Assembly: GCF_014773545.1 (NCBI RefSeq) | Contig: NZ_SDDV01000005.1 | Coordinates: 1-64,000 of the forward strand | Direction of reading: 5' to 3' | DNA from: Hydrogenophaga sp. | GTDB taxonomy: Bacteria > Pseudomonadota > Gammaproteobacteria > Burkholderiales > Burkholderiaceae_C | DNA: 64,000 bases | Part shown: piece after piece, positions 16,173-25,163 of the stretch | How positions within the stretch are numbered: the first letter of the stretch is position 1 | Layout of the letters: every line of letters begins with the position of its first letter | Notes under the pieces: generated by a model | Seen by the model: the letters and a program-made list of their open reading frames with translations, nothing else | Told to the model about the DNA's origin: nothing | Database searches by the model: none | Translations under genes and position numbers: made by a program

Positions 16173-18752
16173 GTGCAAACCTATTCTGAACTTGTCATGG
16201 ATGTGTTGACCGATTCCTTGACACCTCTGCGATCCGGGGCAAAAAAACTGCCCTTCTGGCAGCGCTGGTGGCAGCGGCAGTCGCCAACGCGGCAAGACCG
16301 CTTTGCCACCCTGGGGCCGTTGCTGGCGGTGCTGCTGTTTCTGTTGGCGATCGGGACCAGCATCAGCTATTTGCACGTTGAAGAGCTGAACCGGGAAAAA
16401 AACACGCTCACACATGACGTCGGCCATGCGCAGCAGCACCTGCGCTTTAGCCTGCTCGAGCGCCAGGAGCAACTCCTGGTGCTGGCACGCGCCATCGACG
16501 GCAAGGCCATGTCCAGCGCCGCTTTCGAACTGCACGCACAGGCGCTGTTGCGCTCACACCCGGAAGTGCTCGGCATCAGTTGGCTCGACGCGCAAGGCCA
16601 GGTGCTGTCCACGCAGGTCTCCGCGCGCGCACCAGTGGCCTTGCTGGGCGCCGATGGCGAAACGCCGACAGCCCTGGCTGGCGATGATTCATTCGAGCGC
16701 GCGCGTGCGCAGATGCAACCGGTTTACTCGCGCCCCGTGGGGTCGGCGTATGGCGGCAGTTTCGCGCTGCACCTGCCTTTGATGGCCCAGGGCCGCTTCG
16801 CCGGCAGCGTCATGGCGCTGTATTCGATCGATGGCCTGCTGCGCTTCGTCGTGCCGCCCGAGCTGATGGCGCGCTACGCGGTGGCGCTGCTCGACCAGCA
16901 GGGTCTGCTGTTGGCCGGCAATCTGCCCCCGCCCCAGACCGCGCCCTCGCTGCTGCCCTGGTCGGGTCAAACGCTGGAGCACCAAGTCGCGCTGGCACCC
17001 CTGGGCGAGAGCCTGGTGCTCAAAGCACAGGCTTATCGCCTGTCGCAAGATCTGGTGGGAAGCAGCTTTTTCTGGCTCAGCGGCGCACTCAGCGCGCTGA
17101 CGGTCTGGATGCTGCTGGGCACCTGGCGTCACACACGCCGACGCGTGCAGGCGCAACAAGCCCTGGTGGCCGAGACCAATTTCCGCCGGGCGATGGAAAA
17201 TTCCATGCCCACCGGCATGCGTGCGCTCGACTTGCAGGGTCGCATCACCTACGTCAATCCGGCGTTTTGCAGCATGACGAACTGGAGCGAAACCGAGCTG
17301 GTCGGTTGCACCGCTCCTTTTCCCTACTGGCCGCAAGAAGACATCGAGCAACTTAAGCAGCGCCTGCGCGAAGAGCTCAGCGGCCACGCGCCGAGCAGCG
17401 GCTTCGAGGTGCGCATAAAACGCCGCGACGCCAGCCTGTTCGATGCCCGCATGTACGTCTCGCCGCTGATCGACTCCCAGGGTCAGCAGACCGGCTGGAT
17501 GACATCGATCACCGACATCACCGAGCCCAAGCGCATCCGCGAGCAGCTCAAAGCGTCGTACCAGCGTTTCACCACCGTGCTGGAGAGTCTGGATTCGGCG
17601 CTGTCGGTAGCGCCGCTGGGCAGCACCGAGCTGCTGTTTGCCAACAAGATGTACCGGCAGTGGTTTGGCGCGCAGGGCAGCGGGCACCGGCACCTGGTCG
17701 ATCTGGCGGGCCACCATCCCGCACCCCATCCCGACGAGGTCGACGCGGTCGACGCTTTTGCGGGCTTGCCGACCGACGCACTGAACGACGCCGGGGTGAC
17801 GAGCGCCGAGGTGTTCGTCAAAGAGATTGATCGCTGGCTGGAAGTGCGAACGCGCTACCTGACTTGGGTCGACGGTCGGCTGGCGCAGATGGTGATTGCC
17901 AGCGACATCACCCCGCGGCGCAGGGCCGAAGAACAGGCGCTGCGTCAAAACGAACGCGCCCAGACCGCCAGCCGCCTGATCACCATGGGCGAAATGGCTT
18001 CGAGCGTGGCGCACGAGCTCAACCAGCCGCTGACCGCCATCAGCAACTACTGCACCGGCATGATCTCGCGTCTGCAAGAGCAGCGCATCAGCCCGCCCGA
18101 ATTGCTCGGTGCGCTGGAGAAAACCGCCCGCCAGGCACAACGGGCCGGGCAGATCGTGCAGCGCATTCGCGCTTTCGTCAAACGCAGCGAGCCCAACCCG
18201 ACGCCGTCGGACGTCGAACAAATGGTCAACAACGCAATCGAGCTGGCCGGCATCGAGCTGCGGCGCCATCAGGTGCGGCTGTCGTCGTACGTGGCGGCAC
18301 GGCTGCCCAGCCTGATGGTGGATCCGATTCTGATCGAACAGGTGTTGATCAACCTGCTCAAAAACGCCGGCGAAGCGATCGCCCAGGCGCAGCGCCCACC
18401 CGGGCAGCGCTACGTCGAACTGCGTGTGCTGCCACGTCGGCTGGACCAGCAGGAGGTGGTCGAATTTTCGGTGCGCGACACCGGCAGCGGCGTGCCAAGC
18501 GAACAGGTCGAGCGCGTCTACGAAGCGTTCTACAGCACCAAGAGCGAAGGCATGGGCATTGGTCTGAAGCTGTGCCGCAGCATCGTCGAGTCGCACCACG
18601 GCCGCATGCACATGCACAACATTTACAATGGCACGCTGGTGACGGGTTGTTGCTTCAGTTTCTGGATTCCGGTGCTTTCGCGGCTGCGCGCAAACGGCAT
18701 GACAGACGATTCAGGCCCGCAGTCGTTGACGGATTCCGAAAGAGCGCCATGA
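16173..18752 (+). CDS. Membrane sensor histidine kinase with PAS domains (DctS-like)
   Basis: 859 aa. Transmembrane helix about residues 44-67 (LGPLLAVLLFLLAIGTSISYL), a periplasmic sensor region to about 285, a second helix (FFWLSGALSALTVWMLLGTW), a PAS domain (FRRAMENSMPTGMRALDLQGRITYVNPAFC, about 330-450), a second PAS-like region (about 460-590), HisKA with phospho-acceptor His at about 614 (SSVAHELNQPLTAISNY), and an HATPase domain (INLLKNAGEAIAQ, VRDTGSGVPSEQ, GMGIGLKLCRSIVESHHG). The layout resembles C4-dicarboxylate sensors such as DctS, but the ligand cannot be read from sequence. The start is uncertain, GTG 16173 or ATG 16197. The stop overlaps the regulator gene (ATGA). It lies divergent to the pdh operon, so a link with pyruvate or organic acid sensing is possible but inferred. 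Confidence 0.9.
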   Translation: MQTYSELVMDVLTDSLTPLRSGAKKLPFWQRWWQRQSPTRQDRFATLGPLLAVLLFLLAIGTSISYLHVEELNREKNTLTHDVGHAQQHLRFSLLERQEQLLVLARAIDGKAMSSAAFELHAQALLRSHPEVLGISWLDAQGQVLSTQVSARAPVALLGADGETPTALAGDDSFERARAQMQPVYSRPVGSAYGGSFALHLPLMAQGRFAGSVMALYSIDGLLRFVVPPELMARYAVALLDQQGLLLAGNLPPPQTAPSLLPWSGQTLEHQVALAPLGESLVLKAQAYRLSQDLVGSSFFWLSGALSALTVWMLLGTWRHTRRRVQAQQALVAETNFRRAMENSMPTGMRALDLQGRITYVNPAFCSMTNWSETELVGCTAPFPYWPQEDIEQLKQRLREELSGHAPSSGFEVRIKRRDASLFDARMYVSPLIDSQGQQTGWMTSITDITEPKRIREQLKASYQRFTTVLESLDSALSVAPLGSTELLFANKMYRQWFGAQGSGHRHLVDLAGHHPAPHPDEVDAVDAFAGLPTDALNDAGVTSAEVFVKEIDRWLEVRTRYLTWVDGRLAQMVIASDITPRRRAEEQALRQNERAQTASRLITMGEMASSVAHELNQPLTAISNYCTGMISRLQEQRISPPELLGALEKTARQAQRAGQIVQRIRAFVKRSEPNPTPSDVEQMVNNAIELAGIELRRHQVRLSSYVAARLPSLMVDPILIEQVLINLLKNAGEAIAQAQRPPGQRYVELRVLPRRLDQQEVVEFSVRDTGSGVPSEQVERVYEAFYSTKSEGMGIGLKLCRSIVESHHGRMHMHNIYNGTLVTGCCFSFWIPVLSRLRANGMTDDSGPQSLTDSERAP

Positions 18753-19375
18753 GTTTGATTCCCAAAAAGGGCAACGTCTATGTGGTCGACGATGACGAGG
18801 CGGTGCGCGACTCCTTGCAATGGCTGCTCGAAGGCAAGGAATACCGGGTGCGCTGCTTTGAGTCTGCCGAGGCGTTTTTGAGCCGCTACGATCCGCGTGA
18901 GGTGGCCTGCTTGCTGGCCGACATCCGCATGACAGGCATGAGCGGCTTGGCGCTGCAAGAGCGCCTGATCGAGCGCCATTCACCGCTGCCTATCGTCTTC
19001 ATCACCGGCCACGGCGACGTGCCGATGGCGGTTGATTCGATGAAAAAAGGCGCGCTCGACTTCATCCAGAAACCGTTCCAGGAAGCAACGCTGCTGGAGC
19101 TGGTCGAACGCATGCTCGAACACGCCCGGCTGGCCTTCTCGACCCAGCAGCAAACGGCCAGCCGCGAAGCCTTGCTGGCCCGACTCACCAGCCGCGAAGC
19201 CCAGGTGCTCGAGCGCATCGTCGCCGGGCGTCTGAACAAACAAATCGCCGATGACCTGGGCATCAGCATCAAAACGGTGGAGGCGCACCGCGCCAACATC
19301 ATGGAAAAGCTGGCCGCCAACACGGTGGCCGACCTGCTGCGGGTGGCACTCGGACCACCCGCCGCCCGAACTTGA
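18749..19375 (+). CDS. FixJ/NarL-type response regulator
   Basis: 208 aa. N-terminal receiver domain with the acidic pocket [13 protein letters not shown], phospho-acceptor Asp at about residue 58 ([14 protein letters not shown]), threonine in [14 protein letters not shown] and lysine in FIQKPF. C-terminal LuxR-type helix-turn-helix ([43 protein letters not shown]). The receiver is of the FixJ/TtrR/DctR type. It is translationally coupled to the kinase by a 4-base overlap, so the two form a cognate pair. Targets are unknown; the divergent pdh operon and dicarboxylate transport genes elsewhere are candidates. Confidence 0.93.
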   Translation: MSLIPKKGNVYVVDDDEAVRDSLQWLLEGKEYRVRCFESAEAFLSRYDPREVACLLADIRMTGMSGLALQERLIERHSPLPIVFITGHGDVPMAVDSMKKGALDFIQKPFQEATLLELVERMLEHARLAFSTQQQTASREALLARLTSREAQVLERIVAGRLNKQIADDLGISIKTVEAHRANIMEKLAANTVADLLRVALGPPAART

Positions 19376-19403
19376 TGCGGCCCGACGCCAGAATGAATCT
19401 GCC

Positions 19404-20255
19404 ATGACCGCCCAACTGATAGACGGCAACGCCCTATCCCGCCAACTGCGTGCCGCTGTCAGCGAACGCGTGCAAGCCCTCAAGGCACGCGGCATCACGC
19501 CCGGCCTGGCGGTGCTGCTGGTGGGTGACAACCCGGCCTCTGCGGTCTACGTGCGCAACAAGGTCAAGGCCTGCGAAGACACCGGCATGCATTCGGTGCT
19601 GCAGACTTGGCCTGCCAGCCTGAGCGAGGCCGCGCTGCTGGAGCAGGTGGCAGCGCTGAACCAGGACGCCAGCGTGCACGGCATTCTGGTGCAACTGCCC
19701 TTGCCGCCGCAGATCGACACGCACAAAGTGATCGAGGCGATCTCAGCCGCCAAAGACGTGGACGGCTTTCACCTCGCCAGCGCCGGCGCCCTGATGACCG
19801 GCGCGCCCGGATTTTTGCCCTGCACGCCACACGGCTGCATGAAGATGCTGGAGGCCATTGGCTTTGATTTGCATGGCAAACACGCGGTGGTGATAGGCCG
19901 CAGCAACATCGTGGGCAAGCCCATGGCCTTGCTGCTGCTGCAGAAAAACGCCACTGTCACCATTTGTCACAGCGCCACGCCAGACCTCAAAGCCTTCACG
20001 CGCAACGCCGATGTGATCGTCGTCGCCGTCGGCAAGCGCAAGTTGCTGCGCGCCGACATGGTCAAACCCGGCGCGGTGGTGCTCGACGTCGGCATGAACC
20101 GCAACGAGGAAGGAAAACTTTGCGGTGACGTGGATTTTGCCAACGTGAAAGAAGTGGCCGGCTGGATCACGCCGGTACCAGGTGGGGTCGGCCCCATGAC
20201 CATCAGCATGCTGCTGGTCAACACCCTGGAAGCGGCCGAGCGCCAAGCGCGCTGA
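19404..20255 (+). CDS. folD: Bifunctional methylenetetrahydrofolate dehydrogenase/cyclohydrolase
   Basis: 283 aa, standard FolD length. It interconverts 5,10-methylene-, methenyl- and 10-formyl-tetrahydrofolate using NADP. Motifs: [17 protein letters not shown] with the catalytic lysine region, [31 protein letters not shown], the NADP-binding [29 protein letters not shown], and C-terminal [19 protein letters not shown]. It follows the response regulator after 28 bases and may be cotranscribed with it, though the functions are unrelated. Confidence 0.97.
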   Translation: MTAQLIDGNALSRQLRAAVSERVQALKARGITPGLAVLLVGDNPASAVYVRNKVKACEDTGMHSVLQTWPASLSEAALLEQVAALNQDASVHGILVQLPLPPQIDTHKVIEAISAAKDVDGFHLASAGALMTGAPGFLPCTPHGCMKMLEAIGFDLHGKHAVVIGRSNIVGKPMALLLLQKNATVTICHSATPDLKAFTRNADVIVVAVGKRKLLRADMVKPGAVVLDVGMNRNEEGKLCGDVDFANVKEVAGWITPVPGGVGPMTISMLLVNTLEAAERQAR

Positions 20256-20305
20256 GCAGGTGTTGGGACGCGCGCCGCACACACCCCAAGCCCCTTCGGG
20301 CTCGC

Positions 20306-20527
20306 TCAGATCCCTAGCAGCCACTGGATCAGGCTTTTCGCCAAAAAGCCCAGCATGCCAAAAGACAGCACCAGAAACAAAATGAAGCTCCCGAACTTGC
20401 CGGCCTTGGAGTCCAGCGCCAGCTTGAGGACGATGAACAGCATGTACAAGACAAACGCGCCGAGGCCGAAGGTCAGCCCGAACTGGGCGATTTGCGCTTC
20501 TGTAAAACCAAAAACAGTGTTTTCCAT
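20306..20527 (-). CDS. DUF2788 small membrane protein
   Basis: 73 aa with two transmembrane helices (about residues 15-35 and 47-66), matching the DUF2788 pattern FGLTFGLGAFVLYMLFIVLKLALDSKAGKFG. Function unknown. It lies downstream of, and in the same direction as, the DUF2189 gene, separated by 19 bases, so the two probably share a transcript. Confidence 0.8.
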   Translation of the reverse strand: MENTVFGFTEAQIAQFGLTFGLGAFVLYMLFIVLKLALDSKAGKFGSFILFLVLSFGMLGFLAKSLIQWLLGI

Positions 20528-20546
20528 GGATTTGCAAGCGCGCGCT

Positions 20547-21341
20547 TTAGCACTGGCGCTGGGCCGTTGATGCGTGGTCGGATGGGCGGGCGCTCAAATC
20601 GCAGTAGGCGTGCCAGCTCGCGTGGGCCAGCCAGGGGACGATGACGATCAGGCCGATCAAAGCCGTCAGCATGCCCAGGCCCACCAGCAGGGCAATCAAC
20701 ACCGCCCACAACACCGCAGGGCCAGGGTGGTCGGCCACCGCGTGCCAGCTTGCCAGCAGTGCAGCGCTGATCGAAGCAGGCGTGTCAACCAGCATCGGCA
20801 AGGCCACCACGGTGGAGGCGAACACCGGTGCGGCAAGCAGCGCACCGAGCAACAGCCAGACCTCGAACAGGCCGAGTTCGCGCACCAGCACCACGTGGTA
20901 CAAAAAATCCATCGGCCGATGAATCGGCTCGGGTGACCACAGCGTGATCAGCGCCGCCGAAGTCAGCACCCAGCCGGTGCCGGCCAAGCCCAGCAGCAGG
21001 CCAAAGCGCAGCAAGCGGGGTTCGCCTGAACGCCAGAGTTGCAACACGGCAGCGATGCCGATGCGCTGACCTTGGCTGCGGGAGCGACTGATCTGGAGCA
21101 GCCCGCAGACCAAAATCGGCGCCACGATCAGAAAACCAGAGAAAGCACCCGCCAGCAACCAGAATTCGTCGCCCGCCTGCCACAGAAGCAAGCCGCCAAA
21201 GGCCGCCAGCAGCAGGCCGTGCAGCAGACCGGGCAGCGGGTTGCTGCGCAAGTCGGCCCAGCCGCGCGCCAGCCAGCACAGCGGCGAACGCAGCGTGACA
21301 GCCGCACGCGGGGCGCAAGAAGGGGTTGGCCGCTCGTTCAT
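20547..21341 (-). CDS. DUF2189 integral membrane protein
   Basis: 264 aa with about six hydrophobic segments and a short polar N-terminus. The segment PLCWLARGWADLRSNPLPGLLHGLLLAAFG and the final LIGLIVIVPWLAHASWHAYCDL fit the DUF2189 family, found widely in proteobacteria beside respiratory or cytochrome genes. No catalytic residues can be proposed. ATG 21341 is the only plausible start. Confidence 0.8.
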   Translation of the reverse strand: MNERPTPSCAPRAAVTLRSPLCWLARGWADLRSNPLPGLLHGLLLAAFGGLLLWQAGDEFWLLAGAFSGFLIVAPILVCGLLQISRSRSQGQRIGIAAVLQLWRSGEPRLLRFGLLLGLAGTGWVLTSAALITLWSPEPIHRPMDFLYHVVLVRELGLFEVWLLLGALLAAPVFASTVVALPMLVDTPASISAALLASWHAVADHPGPAVLWAVLIALLVGLGMLTALIGLIVIVPWLAHASWHAYCDLSARPSDHASTAQRQC

Positions 21342-21430
21342 GCAAAGGCTCCAAGAAATGAAAACCAGGTCGGCGCAGACGGCTCAACGACAGCCGTGGC
21401 CCGGATGGGCATCGGACCACGGCACACCCA

Positions 21431-23038
21431 TCAGCCCCCCGCTTGCACCAAGGTCTTAGTGTAAGGGTGCTCGGGCGCGTGCAGCAGGCGCTGCACCGGG
21501 CCGCGTTCGACCACCTGCCCGTCCTTCATCACCAGCACCTCGTGCGCCATGGCGGCGATGACGTCGATGTCGTGCGTGATCAGCAAATAACTCAATTCAC
21601 GCTCGCGCTGCAAGCGCTGCAACAAGGCCAACACCTGCTTTTGCACCGTCACGTCCAGCGCGCTGGTGGGCTCGTCGAGCACCAGCAACTGCGGCCCGAC
21701 GATCAGCGCACGCGCAATTGCCAGCCGCTGGCGCTGGCCGCCGGAGAATTCGTGCGGGTAGCGCTGCAACCAGTCGCCGCCGTGGCGCGGGTCATCGACC
21801 AGGCCGACGTCAGCCAGTGCGGCCAGCACCTGCGCACGCCGCTGCGCCAGACTGAGTTCAGGCCGGTGCACCAGCAGCCCTTCAGCGACGATTTGCTCGA
21901 CCGTCATGCGCGGCGAGAGCGAGGAAAACGGGTCTTGAAACACCACCTGGATGCGCTGGCGCAGCGCGCGGTCTTGGCGGCGGCGGCGCGCGCTGGCCCA
22001 ATCGGTGCCCACCACCTGCAGGCTGCCCTGGTGCGCCAGCAAGCCAAGCACAGCCAGCGCCAGGGTGGACTTGCCCGAGCCCGATTCGCCGATGATGCCC
22101 AGCGTCTGACCCGGCTGCAGCGCCAGCTCGAGCCCTTGCACGGCGACAAACTCGCTTTTTTTCAACCAACCGCGCCAGCCCGGGCGCGGCACCGGGTAGC
22201 ACACGCGCAGCGCCTGCGCCTGCAACACCGGCGCCGTGGCCGGCGCAGCGCAAACGCGCTCGGCCAGGTCGCGCTCGGGTTTGCTGGCCAGCAGCATCTG
22301 GGTGTAGGGGTGTTGCGGCGCGGCAAACACCTGCGCCACCGCGCCCTGCTCGACCAGGTGGCCGCGCTCGAGCACCGCCACCCGGTCGGCGAAGCGGCGC
22401 ACCAGATTCAGGTCGTGCGTGATCAGCAGCACCGCCATGCCGTGCTGGCGCTGCAGGTTGGCCAGCAGTTCCAGCATCTGGCCGCGCAGGCTGACGTCGA
22501 GCGCGGTGGTCGGCTCGTCGGCCAGCAGCAGCTTGGGGCTGCTGGCCAGCGCCATGGCGATCATGGCGCGCTGGCGCTGGCCGCCGCTGAGCTGGTGCGG
22601 GTAGGCGCCGGCGCGGCGTGCCGGTTCGGTTATGCCGGTGCTGGCCAGCAGCTCGACCGTGGCGGCTTGGGCCTGGGCCGCGCTCAGCCCTTTTTTCAGT
22701 TGCAGCACCTCGGCGATCTGATTGCCCACCGGATACAAGGGGTTGAGTGCGGTCATCGGCTCCTGGAAAATGACTGCCACCTCGGCGCCGCGCACGCCGC
22801 GCAACTGGCGCTCGCTCATTTGCAGCAGGTCGCGCCCCTGCAATACGGCCTGACCGGATACGCTGGCCTCTGGCACCAGGCGCAGCAGCGACAGGGCTGA
22901 GACCGTCTTGCCCGATCCCGATTCGCCCACCAGCGCGAGCTTTTCACCCGCCGCCAGCGAGAAGTCGATGCCGTGCACGACTTCCTGCGCGCCGAAGGCG
23001 ACGCGCAGGTTTTTCACCTCCAGCAGCGGCGCGCTCAT
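21431..23038 (-). CDS. yejF: Peptide ABC transporter ATP-binding protein, tandem domains (YejF-like)
   Basis: 535 aa, two ABC domains in one chain (about residues 1-260 and 285-530). Each has Walker A (GESGSGKT and GESGSGKS), a signature motif (LSGGQRQRAMIAMA and FSGGQRQRLAIARA) and Walker B (LLLADEPTTALD and LLVLDEPTSALD). It energises import through YejB/YejE, located on the cytoplasmic side of the inner membrane. Its start overlaps the end of yejE by 4 bases. YejABEF systems take up oligopeptides and, in E. coli, microcin C. Confidence 0.93.
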   Translation of the reverse strand: MSAPLLEVKNLRVAFGAQEVVHGIDFSLAAGEKLALVGESGSGKTVSALSLLRLVPEASVSGQAVLQGRDLLQMSERQLRGVRGAEVAVIFQEPMTALNPLYPVGNQIAEVLQLKKGLSAAQAQAATVELLASTGITEPARRAGAYPHQLSGGQRQRAMIAMALASSPKLLLADEPTTALDVSLRGQMLELLANLQRQHGMAVLLITHDLNLVRRFADRVAVLERGHLVEQGAVAQVFAAPQHPYTQMLLASKPERDLAERVCAAPATAPVLQAQALRVCYPVPRPGWRGWLKKSEFVAVQGLELALQPGQTLGIIGESGSGKSTLALAVLGLLAHQGSLQVVGTDWASARRRRQDRALRQRIQVVFQDPFSSLSPRMTVEQIVAEGLLVHRPELSLAQRRAQVLAALADVGLVDDPRHGGDWLQRYPHEFSGGQRQRLAIARALIVGPQLLVLDEPTSALDVTVQKQVLALLQRLQRERELSYLLITHDIDVIAAMAHEVLVMKDGQVVERGPVQRLLHAPEHPYTKTLVQAGG

Positions 23039-24081
23039 CGATCGGCCTTGCGCGGATCGAGTGCGTCGCGCAGCGCATCACCCATGAAGGTCAACAACAA
23101 CAGCGTGCTCACCAGCACCGCGAAGGTGAAGATGGAAATCCACCAGGCGTCGATGTTGTTCTTGCCCTGACTGAGCAGCTCTCCGAGCGAGGGCGTTCCC
23201 GGCGGCACACCCAGACCCAGGAAGTCGAGCGAAGTCAGCGCCAAAATGGCCGCACTCATGCGAAACGGCAAAAACGTCACCACCGGGGTCAGGCTGTTGG
23301 GCAGCACGTGACGCCAGATGATTTGCGCGTTGGACAAGCCCATGGCACGCGCGGCGCGCACGTAGTCGAGCTGGCGGTTGCGCAAAAACTCGGCGCGCAC
23401 GTAGTCAGACAGCCCCATCCAGCCAAACAGGCTGAGCAAGATCAGCAGCAGGCTGACGCTGGGGGCAAAAATGGCAGAAAAAATGATGAGCAAATACAGC
23501 TCGGGCATGGAGCCCCAGACTTCGATGAAGCGCTGGAACAGCAAATCGACCCGACCCCCAAAAAAGCCCTGAATCGCCCCGGTGATGACGCCTAGCAGCA
23601 CGCCGATGGCGGTCAGCGCCAGTGCAAACAGCACGCTGACGCGAAAGCCGTAAATCAGTTGCGCCAGCAGGTCGCGCCCGCGGTCGTCGGTACCGAGCCA
23701 GTTCTGCGCGCTCGGTGGCGCCGGGTTGGGCGAAGCGGCAAAGTAGTTCAGCGTCTTCGCACCATAGGGGTTGAGCGTGAAGATGGCCCAGTTGTCGCCG
23801 CGGCTGATTTGTTCGCGTATGAAGGGGTCGTGAAAGTCGGTCGGGGTTTCAAAGTCGCCGCCGAACACGGTTTCCGGGTAGTCGCGCAGCATGGGAAAGT
23901 GCAACTGCCCCTCATAGCGCAGCAGCAGCGGCCGGTCATTGGAGAGCAGCTCGGCAAACAGGCTCAGCAGCACCAGCGCGGCAAACGCCAGCAAGCTCCA
24001 GTAGCCCAGGCGGTTGCGCTTGAAGCGCTGCCAGGCGCGCGCCCAGGGGCCCAGTGAACGTGGGGCGGCAGACGCGCTCAT
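23035..24081 (-). CDS. yejE: Peptide ABC transporter permease (YejE-like)
   Basis: 348 aa. A long periplasmic loop after the first helix (about residues 45-140), then five further membrane helices typical of the OppC/YejE type. The EAA loop contact with the ATPase is YVRAARAMGLSNAQIIWRHVLPNS. Translationally coupled to yejB upstream and yejF downstream (ATGA overlaps). Confidence 0.93.
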   Translation of the reverse strand: MSASAAPRSLGPWARAWQRFKRNRLGYWSLLAFAALVLLSLFAELLSNDRPLLLRYEGQLHFPMLRDYPETVFGGDFETPTDFHDPFIREQISRGDNWAIFTLNPYGAKTLNYFAASPNPAPPSAQNWLGTDDRGRDLLAQLIYGFRVSVLFALALTAIGVLLGVITGAIQGFFGGRVDLLFQRFIEVWGSMPELYLLIIFSAIFAPSVSLLLILLSLFGWMGLSDYVRAEFLRNRQLDYVRAARAMGLSNAQIIWRHVLPNSLTPVVTFLPFRMSAAILALTSLDFLGLGVPPGTPSLGELLSQGKNNIDAWWISIFTFAVLVSTLLLLTFMGDALRDALDPRKADR

Positions 24082-25109
24082 GCTCGATCAAACCTCACGC
24101 GCGGGTCGACCCAGACGTAGCACAAGTCAGAGATCAATTTGGTGAACAGGCCGATCAGGGTGAAAAAGAACAGCGTGCCCAGCACCACCGGGTAGTCGCG
24201 CCGGATCACGCTCTCAAAGCTCAGCAGGCCCAGGCCGTCGAGCGAAAACAAGGTTTCGATCAGCAGCGAACCCGCAAAAAAGGCGCCAATGAAGGCGGCC
24301 GGAAAACCGGTCACGATCGGGATCAGCGCGTTGCGAAAGACGTGCTTGTACAACACCTGGCGTTCGCTCAAGCCCTTGGCGCGCGCCGTCATCACGTACT
24401 GCTTGCGAATTTCTTCCAGAAAGGCATTTTTGGTCAGCATGGTGGTAACGGCAAAACTGCCCAGCACCATGGCGGTGACGGGCAGCGTGATGTGCCACAA
24501 GTAGTCGACGATGCGCGCGCCCCAGCTCAGCTCTTCCCAGTTGGCCGAGGTCAGGCCGCGCAGCGGAAACCATTCGAGTTGCCCGCCAAAAATCACCAGC
24601 AACGCCACGCCCAGCACGAAACCGGGAATGGCGTAGCCGACCAACACCAGCAGCGTGGTGACGAAGTCAAAGCGCGAACCCGCTCGCACCGCCTTGGCCA
24701 CGCCCAGCGGCACCGCCACCAGGTAGCTGATGAGAAAAGTCCACAGGCCCAGGCTGATCGAGACCGGCAGCTTTTCGATGATGAGTTCGGACACCGACTT
24801 GTTGTGAAAAAAACTGGTGCCCAGGTCGAAGCGGGCGAACTGGCCCAGCATCAGCACAAAGCGCTCGTGCGCTGGTTTGTCAAAGCCGTACAGCGCCTTG
24901 ATTTCCAGCAGCCGCTGCGGATCGACGCCTTGTGCGCCGCGGTAGATCGGGCCGCCTTCGGCACCGCCGGCCAGTCCGGCGCGGGCCTCGGCCAGGTACT
25001 GGTCGACCGGCCCGCCGGGCACGAACTGAATCACCACGAAGGTGACCAGCAAGACCCCGAACAGCGTCGGAATCATCAGCAGCAAGCGCTTGAGGATGTA
25101 AAACCACAT
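24078..25109 (-). CDS. yejB: Peptide ABC transporter permease (YejB-like)
   Basis: 343 aa, OppB/YejB type with six membrane helices. Typical N-terminus ILKRLLLMIPTLFGVLLVTFVVIQFVPGGPVDQ and EAA loop MTARAKGLSERQVLYKHVFRNALIP. It follows the binding-protein gene after 54 bases and overlaps yejE. Confidence 0.93.
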   Translation of the reverse strand: MWFYILKRLLLMIPTLFGVLLVTFVVIQFVPGGPVDQYLAEARAGLAGGAEGGPIYRGAQGVDPQRLLEIKALYGFDKPAHERFVLMLGQFARFDLGTSFFHNKSVSELIIEKLPVSISLGLWTFLISYLVAVPLGVAKAVRAGSRFDFVTTLLVLVGYAIPGFVLGVALLVIFGGQLEWFPLRGLTSANWEELSWGARIVDYLWHITLPVTAMVLGSFAVTTMLTKNAFLEEIRKQYVMTARAKGLSERQVLYKHVFRNALIPIVTGFPAAFIGAFFAGSLLIETLFSLDGLGLLSFESVIRRDYPVVLGTLFFFTLIGLFTKLISDLCYVWVDPRVRFDRA

Positions 25110-25163
25110 GCCCGGTTTGTACCCGATCTCAGTTGCGGCGCCGGGCCGTGCGCAGCCAGCGCT

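Noticed and set aside
16689-18617. 642-codon frame antisense to the histidine kinase
   Set aside because: Overlaps a gene with full PAS, HisKA and HATPase motifs; composition is that of a shadow frame.
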